64,000 bases of DNA, taken from positions 248,001 through 312,000 of the forward strand of contig NZ_JBNJLK010000003.1 of the NCBI RefSeq assembly GCF_051195255.1, in the 5' to 3' direction. Below the pieces are notes generated by a model. The model did not search any database. It was not told where the DNA came from and saw only the letters and a list, made by a program, of their open reading frames with translations. This document shows, piece after piece, positions 42,771 to 51,652 of this stretch; position 1 is the first letter of the stretch, and the number at the start of each line of letters is the position of its first letter. Origin of the DNA: Falsirhodobacter sp051195255 (GTDB taxonomy: Bacteria; Pseudomonadota; Alphaproteobacteria; Rhodobacterales; Rhodobacteraceae). Position numbers and translations under genes: made by a program.

Positions 42771-44279
42771 TTACTCGGCCGCTTCGACCGGCGTGTCCTG
42801 TGTGACAGAGATGGCGTTCACGTCGCTGTTCTTTTTCAGCGAAGCTCGGACGCCGGCCTCGTAGTCGGAATGCACGCGGCCCAGCACGGCCAGCCAGCGT
42901 TCCTTAACCGCGTCCGAGCAGGGGCCCATGGCTGCCCCCATGTTGTCGAACAGGCGCTGCTTTTCATCCGCAGGCAGCAGGTTGAACAGCGCGCGCGGCT
43001 GCACGTAGTCGGCGTCCGAATCTTCCTGCACATACCGGTCCGCATCGCCCGAGATCTTCAGCGGCGGTTCCTGCACGCCCGGATCGGCCACCGGGCCGCC
43101 ATGCTGGTTCGGCTCGTAGTAGGCGTCGGGATTGCCGAAATCGTTGGTGAAGAAGCGCATCGGGCCGTCCTTGTGATAATGGTTCACAGGGGCGTTCTTG
43201 GCGGCGTTGGCGGGCAGCGCCTCGTAATGCGTGCCCAGACGGTAACGGTGCGCGTCGGCATAGGAGAAGATGCGCGCCTGCAGCATCTTGTCGGGCGAGA
43301 AGCCGATCCCCGGCACCACGTTGGACGGGCTGAAGGCCGCGTTTTCCACGAAGACGAAATAGTTCTCGGGGTTGCGGTTCAGCTCCATCTCGCCAACCTC
43401 GATCAGCGGATAGTCGGCATGCGGCCAGACCTTGGTCAGGTCGAACGGGTTGTAGGGGGTGGTCAGCGCATCCTCTTCCGGCATCGCCTGGATGTGCAGC
43501 TTCCATTTCGGGAAGCGCCCCTGGTCGATCGCGTTGTAGAGGTCTTCCTGATAGCTTTCGCGCGTCTTGCCGATCAGCACCTCGGCCTCGGCGTTGGTGT
43601 AGTTGCGGATCGGCTGTTCGCAGCGCCAGTGGAACTTCACCCAGTGGCGCACGCCGTCCTTGTTCCAGACGCTGAACGTGTGGGAGCCGTAGCCGTGCAT
43701 GTGCATCGGGTTCACCGGAATGCCCCGGTCCGACATCAGGATCGTCACCTGGTGCACCGATTCGGGCTGGGCCGACCAGAAGTCGAACATCGCCTCGGGC
43801 GAGCGCAGGTTGGTCTTCGGGTGCCGCTTCTGGGTGCGGATGAAGTCGGGGAACTTGATGCCGTCGCGGATGAAGAAGATCGGGGTGTTGTTCCCCACGA
43901 TGTCCCAGTTGCCTTCCTCGGTGTAGAACTTGACGGAGAAGCCGCGCACGTCGCGTTCGGCGTCCGCCGCACCCTGTTCACCGGCCACGGTCGAAAAACG
44001 GGTCAGCACCTCGGTCGTCTTGCCGACGGTGTCGAACACCTTCGCGGCGGACAGGTGGGTGATGTCCTTGGTCACCTTGAAGGTCCCGAAGGCGCCCCAA
44101 CCCTTGGCATGCACCACCCGCTCCGGAATGCGCTCGCGGTTCTGGTGGGCCAGCTTTTCGATCAGTTGATAATCCTGCAACAGCACAGGGCCACGCGCGC
44201 CGGCGGTCTGGCTCGTGCTGTTGGAGGCGACAGGGGCGCCTGCCGTCGTGGTGAGGCGGGGTCTGGAATCGTTCGTCAT
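42771..44279 (-). CDS. katA: Monofunctional heme catalase
   Basis: Breaks down hydrogen peroxide to water and oxygen. At 502 residues it is a small-subunit (clade 3-like) catalase. The catalytic histidine is in RIPERVVHAKGWGAFG, the active-site asparagine in DIVGNNTPIFFIRD, and the heme-ligand tyrosine in RIFSYADAHRYRLG. No signal peptide is seen, so it is cytoplasmic. It is divergent from oxyR, 97 bases apart, with a LysR-type palindrome near the oxyR start, consistent with peroxide induction through OxyR. Confidence 0.96.
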   Translation of the reverse strand: MTNDSRPRLTTTAGAPVASNSTSQTAGARGPVLLQDYQLIEKLAHQNRERIPERVVHAKGWGAFGTFKVTKDITHLSAAKVFDTVGKTTEVLTRFSTVAGEQGAADAERDVRGFSVKFYTEEGNWDIVGNNTPIFFIRDGIKFPDFIRTQKRHPKTNLRSPEAMFDFWSAQPESVHQVTILMSDRGIPVNPMHMHGYGSHTFSVWNKDGVRHWVKFHWRCEQPIRNYTNAEAEVLIGKTRESYQEDLYNAIDQGRFPKWKLHIQAMPEEDALTTPYNPFDLTKVWPHADYPLIEVGEMELNRNPENYFVFVENAAFSPSNVVPGIGFSPDKMLQARIFSYADAHRYRLGTHYEALPANAAKNAPVNHYHKDGPMRFFTNDFGNPDAYYEPNQHGGPVADPGVQEPPLKISGDADRYVQEDSDADYVQPRALFNLLPADEKQRLFDNMGAAMGPCSDAVKERWLAVLGRVHSDYEAGVRASLKKNSDVNAISVTQDTPVEAAE

Positions 44280-44363
44280 CTTTTACGTCTTTCACGAGTG
44301 GCAGTCCCCCGCTGGATGCCGCATGTTCGTCATAAATAAAAATAGAATTTACTTTGGGTATCG

Positions 44364-44378
44364 ATCAGATTAGCTGAT
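44364..44378. promoter_or_regulatory. LysR-type palindrome (candidate OxyR site)
   Basis: ATCAG-ATTAG-CTGAT is a perfect inverted repeat (LysR pattern ATC-N9-GAT) that overlaps the oxyR start codon. A second ATAG element lies 22 bases upstream at 44342-44345, the period expected for an OxyR tetramer. It could serve both oxyR autoregulation and katA activation. Confidence 0.5.
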
Positions 44379-45276
44379 GAGGATGCTGACCCTTCGCCAA
44401 TTGTCCTACTTCCTCGCGCTGGCCGAAACGCGCCATTTCGGGCGGGCGGCCGCGCGGGTGCATGTCACCCAACCCGCCTTGTCCATGCAGATCCGCGAGA
44501 TGGAGGCGGGCCTTGGCGTCCCGCTCATCGAACGGGGCCGCACGATCCAGTTGACCCCGGCGGGGCGCGAGGTGGCGCGCCGCGCCGCGCGCGTTCTGGC
44601 CGACGTGATCGAGATCCAGGCGATGGCCCGGCGGCAGGCGCTGGGCGGACGGCTGAACATCGGCATCATCCCCACGGTGGCCCCTTATCTTCTGCCCGAC
44701 CTGCTGCCCCGCCTGCCGCTTCAGCTGCGGCTGAGGGAGGCGCAGACGGATCGGCTTCTGGCGGGGCTGGAGGATGGGACGCTGGACGCCATCGTGGTGG
44801 CGACGGCGGTGGGCGCGTCCGATCTGGTGAAGGTTCCGCTGTTCCGCGACCACTTCCTGCTGGCCGGCAGCGCCGCCCGGCTGGAGGCTTTGGGATCCGT
44901 CGAAGCGCTCCGGCCCGTCGCGCTGGACCCCGAGGATCTGCTGCTGCTGGACGAAGGTCATTGCCTGGCCGATCAGGCGCTGGAGGTCTGCGGGCTGGAG
45001 CGGCGGGGAACGCGGCTGGACCTCGGCGCCTCCTCCCTGTCGACGCTGGCGGGGCTTGTAGGGCAGGGGGTGGGCTTCACCTTCCTGCCGGAAATCGCCG
45101 TCCCGACCGAACGGGCGGCGCATCCGCGGGTGCGGGTGGTGCGGTTTGCCGACCCGCAACCGTCGCGCGACGTGGCGCTGATCGGGCGGGCCGGCGCGGC
45201 GGCGGAGCCCTGGTTCACCACCCTGGCAGGGGCGCTGAAACAGGCGGCGGACCAGCGGCTGGCGCAGGTCCGCTAG
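44377..45276 (+). CDS. oxyR: Peroxide-sensing LysR-type regulator OxyR
   Basis: A 299-residue LysR regulator. The N-terminal winged helix (about 3-62) contains RHFGRAAARVHVTQPALSMQ. The sensor domain keeps two cysteines eight residues apart in GHCLADQALEVCG, the same spacing as the C199/C208 redox pair of E. coli OxyR, and the family segment LLDEGH. This plus divergence from katA and convergence with a peroxiredoxin gene makes OxyR the clear call. The start could be the ATG at 44377 or that at 44383 (MLTLRQLSYF); neither has a strong ribosome site. Confidence 0.93.
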   Translation: MRMLTLRQLSYFLALAETRHFGRAAARVHVTQPALSMQIREMEAGLGVPLIERGRTIQLTPAGREVARRAARVLADVIEIQAMARRQALGGRLNIGIIPTVAPYLLPDLLPRLPLQLRLREAQTDRLLAGLEDGTLDAIVVATAVGASDLVKVPLFRDHFLLAGSAARLEALGSVEALRPVALDPEDLLLLDEGHCLADQALEVCGLERRGTRLDLGASSLSTLAGLVGQGVGFTFLPEIAVPTERAAHPRVRVVRFADPQPSRDVALIGRAGAAAEPWFTTLAGALKQAADQRLAQVR

Positions 45277-45283
45277 GGCCTTC

Positions 45284-45832
45284 TCAGGCCGCCGTGGCCT
45301 TAAAGTCCTCGCGCAGCCAGTTCAGCAGGTTCTCGGGCGAGGATTCGCCATAGGGGTCGTCGGAGAAGTTGTCGCACAGGCCCGGCTCCTCGAACCACGC
45401 CTCCACCACGCCATCATTGATGATGGCGGCATAGCGCCAGGACCGCAGGCCAAAGCCGAGGTTGTCCTTGCGCACCAGCATGCCGACGCGGCGGGTGAAT
45501 TCGCCCGAACCGTCCGGAATGACCTTCACGTTTTCCAGCCCCTGCGACTTCGCCCACTGGTTCATCACGAAGGCGTCGTTGACCGACAGGCAATAGATCT
45601 CGTCGATGCCGAAGGCCTGGAAGTCGGCGAAGCCCTTCTCGAACCCCGGAAGCTGGAACGTGGAGCAGGTGGGCGTGAAGGCGCCGGGCAGGGCGAACAG
45701 CACGACGCGCTTGCCCCCGAAGTAATCCGACGTCGTCTTCATCTCCCACCGGAACGGGTTCGGCCCGCCAATGCTTTCATCGCGCACGCGCGTCTGGAAG
45801 TTCACCTGAGGGAGTTTCACACCCGTCTGCAT
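45284..45832 (-). CDS. Peroxiredoxin (Prx5-like)
   Basis: A 182-residue thiol peroxidase that reduces peroxides. The peroxidatic cysteine is in LFALPGAFTPTCSTFQLPGFE, the Prx5/AhpC-TSA signature; the conserved arginine-containing strand RSWRYAAIINDGVVEAWFEE is also present, and C153 in GLCDNFSDDP is a possible resolving cysteine. GAGG lies about 9 bases upstream of the ATG. It is convergent with oxyR (7-base gap), completing a peroxide-defence cluster. Confidence 0.92.
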   Translation of the reverse strand: MQTGVKLPQVNFQTRVRDESIGGPNPFRWEMKTTSDYFGGKRVVLFALPGAFTPTCSTFQLPGFEKGFADFQAFGIDEIYCLSVNDAFVMNQWAKSQGLENVKVIPDGSGEFTRRVGMLVRKDNLGFGLRSWRYAAIINDGVVEAWFEEPGLCDNFSDDPYGESSPENLLNWLREDFKATAA

Positions 45833-45972
45833 ATTGTCGTCCTCTGGAGCAATGCCTGCTCCTCCCCGGCGGGAACTTTAAAGAGATGGGCACGAGGCTT
45901 CAAGCGGCTCCGGTTGCGCGGGCGGGCGTTTCGCCCTATGTCTTGGCCAAGCCAGCGCGAGGGAGGTTTGCC

Positions 45973-46920
45973 GTGCGCGATCTGAAGATTCCCGACCAGC
46001 GTCACCCCGAAAAGGCGCACCGCGCCGACAACGCCCAGCCGAAGAAGCCCGCGTGGATCCGCGTGAAGGCCCCGACCTCGGCCGGGTACAAGGAAACGCG
46101 CGACATCATCAAGGAAAACCGCCTTGTCACGGTGTGCGAGGAGGCCGGCTGCCCCAACGTGGGCGAGTGCTGGAGTCAAGGCCACGCCACCATGATGATC
46201 ATGGGCGAGATCTGCACCCGCGGCTGCACCTTCTGCAACGTGGCGACGGGCAAGCCGCAGAACCTCGACGCGTTCGAACCGGGCCGCGTGGCGCATGCCG
46301 TGTCGAAGCTGGGTCTGAACCACGTCGTCGTCACCTCGGTGGACCGGGACGACCTGACCGATGGCGGGGCGGACCATTTCGCCCAGACGATCCGCGCGAT
46401 CCGTCACCGATCGCCCAACACCACGATCGAGATCCTGACGCCGGACTTTTTGAAATGCGCCGACTCCGTGCTGGAAACGGTGGTGGCGGCCAAGCCCGAC
46501 GTGTTCAACCACAATCTGGAAACCGTGCCGGGCCTGTATCTTGAGGTGCGTCCGGGGGCGCGCTACTTCCACTCGCTGCGCCTGTTGCAGCGCGTGAAGG
46601 AGCTGGACCCGACGATCTTCACCAAATCGGGCATCATGGTGGGCCTTGGGGAAAACAGCGCGCAGGTGCGGCAGGTCATGGACGACATGCGCGCCGCCGA
46701 TGTGGATTTCCTGACCATCGGGCAATACCTGCAGCCGACGCCGAAGCACCACCGCGTGGACCGCTTCGTCACGCCGGAGGAGTTCGCGACCTACGAGAAG
46801 GCGGCTTACAACAAGGGCTTCCTGATGGTTTCGGCGACGCCCCTCACCCGGTCCTCCTATCACGCGGGGGACGACTTCCAGCGTCTGCGCGCGGCGCGTC
46901 TGGCCAAGCTAGGCGCCTGA
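45973..46920 (+). CDS. lipA: Lipoyl synthase
   Basis: A 315-residue radical-SAM enzyme that inserts two sulfurs into protein-bound octanoyl groups to make lipoate. The radical-SAM cysteines are in GEICTRGCTFCNVATG, the auxiliary iron-sulfur cluster cysteines in VCEEAGCPNVGECW, and the C-terminal serine region in TPLTRSSYHAGDDF. The GTG at 45973 has GGGAGG 6 bases upstream and gives the common VRDLKIPDQRHPEKAH N-terminus; the frame is open another 29 codons upstream. It is divergent from the peroxiredoxin gene. Confidence 0.96.
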   Translation: MRDLKIPDQRHPEKAHRADNAQPKKPAWIRVKAPTSAGYKETRDIIKENRLVTVCEEAGCPNVGECWSQGHATMMIMGEICTRGCTFCNVATGKPQNLDAFEPGRVAHAVSKLGLNHVVVTSVDRDDLTDGGADHFAQTIRAIRHRSPNTTIEILTPDFLKCADSVLETVVAAKPDVFNHNLETVPGLYLEVRPGARYFHSLRLLQRVKELDPTIFTKSGIMVGLGENSAQVRQVMDDMRAADVDFLTIGQYLQPTPKHHRVDRFVTPEEFATYEKAAYNKGFLMVSATPLTRSSYHAGDDFQRLRAARLAKLGA

Positions 46921-46990
46921 TGGGGGTTGCGTTTTTCCAGGGGGCGTGAAACAGGGAACCGTCAAACGAACCCTTCCAAGGAGATGCCCC

Positions 46991-48439
46991 ATGGAGATTC
47001 GCGAGGCGCTTACCTTCGACGATGTCCTGCTTGTACCGGGGGCCAGTTCGGTCCTTCCGTCGGACGCCGACGTGTCCACCTACGTCACGAAGTCGATCCG
47101 CCTGAACATCCCGCTCCTGTCCTCGGCCATGGACACGGTGACCGAGGCGCGCATGGCCATTGCCATGGCGCAGGCCGGCGGGATGGGCGTGATCCACCGC
47201 AACCTGAACATCGAACAGCAGGCCGATGAGGTCCGCCGCGTCAAACGGTTCGAAAGCGGCATCGTCTACAAGCCGATCACCCTGCGGGCCGATCAGACGC
47301 TGGCCGATGCCAAGGCGCTTCAGGCCCGCTACAACGTGACCGGCTTCCCGGTGGTGGACGAGGCGGGCCGCGTGGTCGGCATCGTCACGAACCGCGACAT
47401 GCGTTTCGCCTCGGACGACCGGACGCCGGTGTCGGTGATGATGTCGTCGGACAACCTCGCCATCCTTCAGGAACCGGCGGACCGGGAAACGGCGATCAAC
47501 CTGATGAAGGCGCGCCGGATCGAAAAGCTGCTGGTCACGGACGGGCAGGGCAAGCTGACCGGCCTTCTGACGCTGAAGGACACGGAGAAATCCGTCCTGA
47601 ACCCCAACGCCTGCAAGGACGATCTGGGCCGCCTGCGCGTGGCCGCCGCCACCACCACCGGCGATGCGGGTTTCGAACGCTCGATGGCGCTGATCGATGC
47701 GGGCGTGGACATGGTGGTGATCGACACCGCCCATGGCCATTCCGCCGGCGTCGCCAAGGCGGTGGAGCGGATCAAGGCGCTGGGCGGCAACATCCAGGTT
47801 GTGGCCGGCAACGTTGCTACGGCCGAGGCCACGCGCGCCCTGATCGGCGCGGGCGCGGATGCGGTGAAGGTGGGCATCGGCCCCGGATCGATCTGCACGA
47901 CGCGCATCGTCGCGGGCGTGGGCGTGCCGCAACTGACCGCGATCATGGATTCGGCCAGCGGCGCGGGCGACATCCCGATCATCGCCGATGGCGGCATCAA
48001 GTTCTCGGGCGATTTCGCGAAGGCCATCGCGGCGGGCGCGTCCTGCGCCATGGTCGGCTCGGCCATCGCCGGCACGGACGAGTCTCCAGGCGAGGTGATC
48101 CTGTATCAGGGCCGCAGCTTCAAATCCTATCGCGGGATGGGCAGCTTGGGCGCCATGGCCCGCGGCTCGGCCGACCGGTATTTCCAGAAGGACGCCGCGT
48201 CCGACAAGCTGGTGCCGGAAGGGATCGAAGGGCAGGTGCCTTACAAGGGCACGGCGGCGGCGGTCATCCACCAGCTGGTCGGCGGCCTTCGCGCCTCCAT
48301 GGGCTACACCGGCAACGGCACCGTGGCCGAGATGCGCAAGGGCTGCCAGTTCGTCCGCATCACCAATGCGGGGCTGAGCGAGAGCCACGTCCACGACGTG
48401 CAGATCACGCGGGAATCGCCGAACTACCGCATCGGCTAG
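46991..48439 (+). CDS. guaB: IMP dehydrogenase
   Basis: A 482-residue enzyme oxidising IMP to XMP with NAD, the committed step of guanine nucleotide synthesis; GuaA uses its product. The TIM-barrel starts with MEIREALTFDDVLLVPGASS, and two CBS domains are inserted (about 95-205, for example ARYNVTGFPVVDEAGRVVGI). The catalytic cysteine lies in GPGSICTTRIVAGVGVPQ, and the flap/IMP segment in YRGMGSLGAM. AAGGAG precedes the ATG. It is followed by a hairpin terminator. Confidence 0.97.
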   Translation: MEIREALTFDDVLLVPGASSVLPSDADVSTYVTKSIRLNIPLLSSAMDTVTEARMAIAMAQAGGMGVIHRNLNIEQQADEVRRVKRFESGIVYKPITLRADQTLADAKALQARYNVTGFPVVDEAGRVVGIVTNRDMRFASDDRTPVSVMMSSDNLAILQEPADRETAINLMKARRIEKLLVTDGQGKLTGLLTLKDTEKSVLNPNACKDDLGRLRVAAATTTGDAGFERSMALIDAGVDMVVIDTAHGHSAGVAKAVERIKALGGNIQVVAGNVATAEATRALIGAGADAVKVGIGPGSICTTRIVAGVGVPQLTAIMDSASGAGDIPIIADGGIKFSGDFAKAIAAGASCAMVGSAIAGTDESPGEVILYQGRSFKSYRGMGSLGAMARGSADRYFQKDAASDKLVPEGIEGQVPYKGTAAAVIHQLVGGLRASMGYTGNGTVAEMRKGCQFVRITNAGLSESHVHDVQITRESPNYRIG

Positions 48440-48446
48440 GGGAACG

Positions 48447-48468
48447 GGCCACGCCTTCGGGCGTGGCC
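48447..48468 (+). terminator. Terminator after guaB
   Basis: A perfect 9-base stem (GGCCACGCC with GGCGTGGCC) with a TTCG tetraloop begins 7 bases after the guaB stop. The short TTAT tail makes it a fairly weak Rho-independent terminator; it also abuts the convergent SpoA gene's stop codon. Confidence 0.75.
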
Positions 48469-48705
48469 TTATCCGTTCTGGAACAGGGTCCGGATCTCGA
48501 TCCCCGTTTTCCCGTCCAGGCAGACGATGTTGCCCGTGCCGATGCGCCGGTCGTTCACCAGGATGTCCACCGTCGTCGGCGTGGGGCGGTCCAGCGGCAC
48601 AACCATGCCCGGCCCCATCTTGCGCAGATCGGCCAAGGTCACCATCGCGTCGCCGACATGGAACGTCAGGCGAATGTTCAGGGCGTCGAAATGGGCGTCA
48701 TCCAT
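48469..48705 (-). CDS. Orphan SpoA-domain (FliN/SctQ C-terminal-like) protein
   Basis: A 78-residue protein that is essentially one SpoA domain, the fold of flagellar switch protein FliN and of the C-terminus of type III secretion SctQ. The pattern NIRLTFHVGDAMVTLADLRK, then the hydrophobic MVVPLDR and TVDILVNDRRIGTGNIVCLD, then TGIEIRTLF, matches FliN strand for strand. No other flagellar or secretion gene lies nearby. FliN homologues are usually over 100 residues, so this is a minimal version; its own transcription unit suggests a separate role, or a motor part encoded away from the main cluster. Confidence 0.8.
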   Translation of the reverse strand: MDDAHFDALNIRLTFHVGDAMVTLADLRKMGPGMVVPLDRPTPTTVDILVNDRRIGTGNIVCLDGKTGIEIRTLFQNG

Positions 48706-48748
48706 GTCAGAGGCTTTCCGTCAGAAGCAGTGATCCGTTGTGGATGGC

Positions 48749-48765
48749 AGCGTGGGAACCACGCT
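48749..48765. other. Small hairpin in the SpoA / APC-permease intergenic region
   Basis: AGCGTGG-GAA-CCACGCT forms a perfect 7-base stem in the 235-base region between the divergent genes. A TCTT tail follows on the plus strand. Its role is unclear (leader hairpin or weak terminator); nothing else was recognised in this gap. Confidence 0.4.
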
Positions 48766-48940
48766 TCTTGATAAGCAAATCCGCGCATCCTGCGGCACCG
48801 GGAAGAATGGGGGTCATCATACCCGCAAGGATGAAAAGGTTTCGTGACACTCCCGAGGCTGCGTCTCTCCTTGCGCGGGCGCTTGCCACGCGCCGTTCCC
48901 GAACCAGATGATTTCGAAAGACATCAATGGGGGAATGGTG

Positions 48941-50377
48941 ATGAGCACTGGCGCGGACCAGACGGAACTGAAACGTGTCATGGGGCCGAAGCTGCTGCTT
49001 CTGTTCATCATAGGTGACATCCTGGGGACCGGCGTCTACGCCCTGACCGGTTCCGTCGCCGGAGAGGTCGGCGGCGCCGCCTGGGCGCCCTTCCTGCTGG
49101 CCTTCGCGGTCGCCACCATCACGGCGCTGTCCTACCTGGAACTGGTGACGCGCTATCCGCAGGCCGCGGGGGCCGCGCTTTACGCGCACAAGGCGTTCGG
49201 CATCCATTTCGTGACCTTCCTTGTTGCCTTCACCGTCATGTGCTCGGGGATCACCTCGGCCTCCACCGCGTCGAACGCTTTTGCAGGGTTCCTGAATGAC
49301 GGGCTTGGCCTTGGTTTGGGCAAGGGCGGGCTGCTGGTCGTGGCGCTGGCGTTCATGGCCTTGATCGCTGCCGTCAACTATCGCGGCGCGGGCGAAAGCG
49401 TGAGGGCCAACGTGGTGCTGACCTGCGTGGAGCTGTCGGGCCTGCTGCTGATCATCTTCATCGGCCTGTTCGCGATGGCGCAGGGCCGGGCCGATTTTTC
49501 CGAGGTGATGGTCTTCCAGTCCGCCGATGAAAAGGGCGCGTTCCTGGCGCTGACCGCCGCCACGGCCATGGCCTTCTTCGCCATGGTCGGGTTCGAGGAT
49601 TCCGTCAACATGGCCGAGGAAGTGCACGATCCCGTCCGCACCTTCCCCAAGATCATGCTGTCGGGGCTGGCGATCACGGGCGTGATCTACGTCCTCGTGT
49701 CGATCTGCGCGGTGGCGCTGGTGCCGGTGGGGGACCTTTCGGACACGTCGAAGGGCTCGGCGCTGACACAGGTGGTGCGGGCGGGGGCGCCGGGGCTGCC
49801 CTTCGACACGATTTTCCCGTTCATCGGGATGTTCGCGGTCGCGAACTCTGCCCTTATCAACATGCTGATGGCCAGCCGGTTGATCTATGGACTGGCCCGC
49901 CAGCGGGTGCTGCCGCCGGTTCTGGGGCGCGTCCATCCGGTGCGGCAGACGCCTTGGGTGGCCGTGCTGTTCACGACGGTGCTGGCTTTCGGCCTGATCT
50001 GCGCGGTGGTCCTGTGGTCCAACACCGGGGCGATCAGTCTCCTGGGCGGCACCACGTCCCTGTTGCTGCTGGGGGTGTTCACGATTCTCAACGTGTCGCT
50101 GCTGGTCATCCGCCGGACGCCGGCGACCGAACGCCACTTCCGCGCGCCCGTCTGGGGGCCTTGGGTGGGGGCGGTGACCTGCGCCTTCCTGGTAGGCCCT
50201 TGGGCGCGCAGCGCCAGCCAGATGGGGCAATACCGGATCGCCGGCTGGCTGCTGGGTCTAGGCGTCGTGCTGTGGGCGCTGACCTGGGCATGGAACCGGC
50301 AGACGGACGTGTCCGCCGGAACCCTGAAGAATGCGGGGCACCTGGACGAAGATCCGTCCGACGCCCCGAAACGCTGA
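48941..50377 (+). CDS. APC-family amino acid permease
   Basis: A 478-residue inner-membrane transporter with about twelve helices. The first helix carries the substrate-binding glycine-rich break GDILGTGVYALTGSVAG typical of the APC superfamily, and ATAMAFFAMVGFEDSVNMAEEV with VRTFPK is the conserved helix 6 to loop region. The ATG at 48941 is preferred because GGGGGA lies 6 bases upstream; ATGs at 48935 and 48908 are also in frame. The substrate is probably an amino acid. No transporter partner is needed. Confidence 0.88.
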   Translation: MSTGADQTELKRVMGPKLLLLFIIGDILGTGVYALTGSVAGEVGGAAWAPFLLAFAVATITALSYLELVTRYPQAAGAALYAHKAFGIHFVTFLVAFTVMCSGITSASTASNAFAGFLNDGLGLGLGKGGLLVVALAFMALIAAVNYRGAGESVRANVVLTCVELSGLLLIIFIGLFAMAQGRADFSEVMVFQSADEKGAFLALTAATAMAFFAMVGFEDSVNMAEEVHDPVRTFPKIMLSGLAITGVIYVLVSICAVALVPVGDLSDTSKGSALTQVVRAGAPGLPFDTIFPFIGMFAVANSALINMLMASRLIYGLARQRVLPPVLGRVHPVRQTPWVAVLFTTVLAFGLICAVVLWSNTGAISLLGGTTSLLLLGVFTILNVSLLVIRRTPATERHFRAPVWGPWVGAVTCAFLVGPWARSASQMGQYRIAGWLLGLGVVLWALTWAWNRQTDVSAGTLKNAGHLDEDPSDAPKR

Positions 50378-50381
50378 TCGC

Positions 50382-50909
50382 TCAGAACGGGATCTCGTCG
50401 TCGAAGTCATTGCTGCGTCCGCCGCCACCCTGCTGCGGGCGCGAAGACCCGCCGCGCGACGAGGATCCGCCCTGCGAACCGCCCTCGTAATCGTAGCCGC
50501 CGCCCTGTGAGCCGCCGCGATCCTCATACCCGCCGCCCGACGCGCCGCCGCCGTCGCCGCGGCCGCCCAGCATCGTCATGGTGGAGCGGAATGGACGCAG
50601 AACGACCTCGGTCGTGTACTTGTCGGCGCCGGACTGGTCCTGCCATTTGCGGGTTTCCAGCTGGCCTTCCAGATAGACGCTCGACCCCTTGCGCAGGTAT
50701 TGTTCGGCCACGCGGACAAGGTTTTCGTCCATGATCGCGACGGAATGCCATTCGGTGCGCTCCTTGCGCTCTCCGCTGGCCTTGTCGCGCCACGTTTCGG
50801 TGGTGGCGATCCGCAGGTTGCAGACCTTGCCGCCGTTCTGGAAGCTGCGCACTTCCGGATCGCGGCCCAGATTGCCGACGATGATGACCTTGTTGACCGA
50901 ACCCGCCAT
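50382..50909 (-). CDS. ssb: Single-stranded DNA-binding protein
   Basis: A 175-residue tetrameric protein that coats single-stranded DNA in replication and repair. The OB-fold (about 1-112) starts MAGSVNKVIIVGNLGRDPEV and includes TEWHSVAIMDENLVRVAEQYL. A glycine/serine/glutamine-rich linker (about 113-165) leads to the acidic tip DFDDEIPF that docks partner proteins. GGAG lies about 10 bases upstream of the ATG. It is convergent with the APC permease gene, 4 bases apart. Confidence 0.97.
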   Translation of the reverse strand: MAGSVNKVIIVGNLGRDPEVRSFQNGGKVCNLRIATTETWRDKASGERKERTEWHSVAIMDENLVRVAEQYLRKGSSVYLEGQLETRKWQDQSGADKYTTEVVLRPFRSTMTMLGGRGDGGGASGGGYEDRGGSQGGGYDYEGGSQGGSSSRGGSSRPQQGGGGRSNDFDDEIPF

Positions 50910-51046
50910 GCGCGTTTACTCCGTTTTTGGTTCGGAAAGGCTTACACCGCCCCCCGTTTCGACGCAATCCGCCGATGGCGCACGTGCCGCTGGCCTTGCA
51001 CGCCGGTTCGTGTAAAGTGCCGGGCGGGACAGCGAAGGACGAACGC

Positions 51047-51637
51047 ATGCGCATCATGACGCTTGCGGCCGCGATGGTGGTCATCACCTCGGGGCCGATC
51101 ATGGCCGAGGGGATTTTCGCGAAACACCCCGTCTCGGCCCCACTTTCAAGGTTCAGCGTGCTCGACACCCGGGCGGCCCGGCAATATTCCGGCTCCGCCC
51201 GCCTGCAACCCCCGTCCGAGCGTGGGCAGGAGGTGGCGGTGACCAGCTTCAGCGGAACCTATCGCGGCAGCTATCGCGGACAGTATCTGGCGGCGGCCCG
51301 CGCCTCGGCCAAGAAGCACGGCGTCCCGGAGGAGTTGTTCCTGCGTCTGGTGCAGCAGGAATCCGGTTGGAATCCCGCCGCGGTGTCGCCCAAGGGCGCG
51401 CGGGGGCTGGCGCAGCTGATGCCCGGCACGGCGCAGCTGATCGGCGCGTCCATAGACAATCCGGAATCGAACCTCGACGGCGGCGCGCGTTATCTGCGGA
51501 TGATGTATGACCGCTTCGGCAACTGGCGCCATGCGCTGGCCGCCTACAACGCAGGACCCGGCGCGGTGGAGCAGTATCGCGGGATACCGCCCTATGCCGA
51601 AACCCAGAACTACGTGCGGATCATCGCGGGCGGCTGA
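51047..51637 (+). CDS. Soluble lytic transglycosylase-like (SLT) protein
   Basis: A 196-residue periplasmic muramidase-like enzyme cleaving peptidoglycan glycan strands. A signal peptide (about 1-20, MRIMTLAAAMVVITSGPIMA) precedes a linker and a C-terminal SLT domain (about 78-190). The catalytic glutamate is E105 in LVQQESGWNPAAVSPKGARG; GLAQLMPGTA and the later AAYNAGPGAV complete the family motifs. GAAGGAC lies 6 bases upstream of the ATG at 51047. It lies divergent from ssb and is probably transcribed alone. Confidence 0.92.
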   Translation: MRIMTLAAAMVVITSGPIMAEGIFAKHPVSAPLSRFSVLDTRAARQYSGSARLQPPSERGQEVAVTSFSGTYRGSYRGQYLAAARASAKKHGVPEELFLRLVQQESGWNPAAVSPKGARGLAQLMPGTAQLIGASIDNPESNLDGGARYLRMMYDRFGNWRHALAAYNAGPGAVEQYRGIPPYAETQNYVRIIAGG

Positions 51638-51652
51638 ACGCCGCCCGTGTCT

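Noticed and set aside
50400..50560. Repetitive GC-rich stretch near the end of ssb as a repeat element
   Set aside because: It simply encodes the Gly/Ser-rich SSB linker and has no regular repeat unit.
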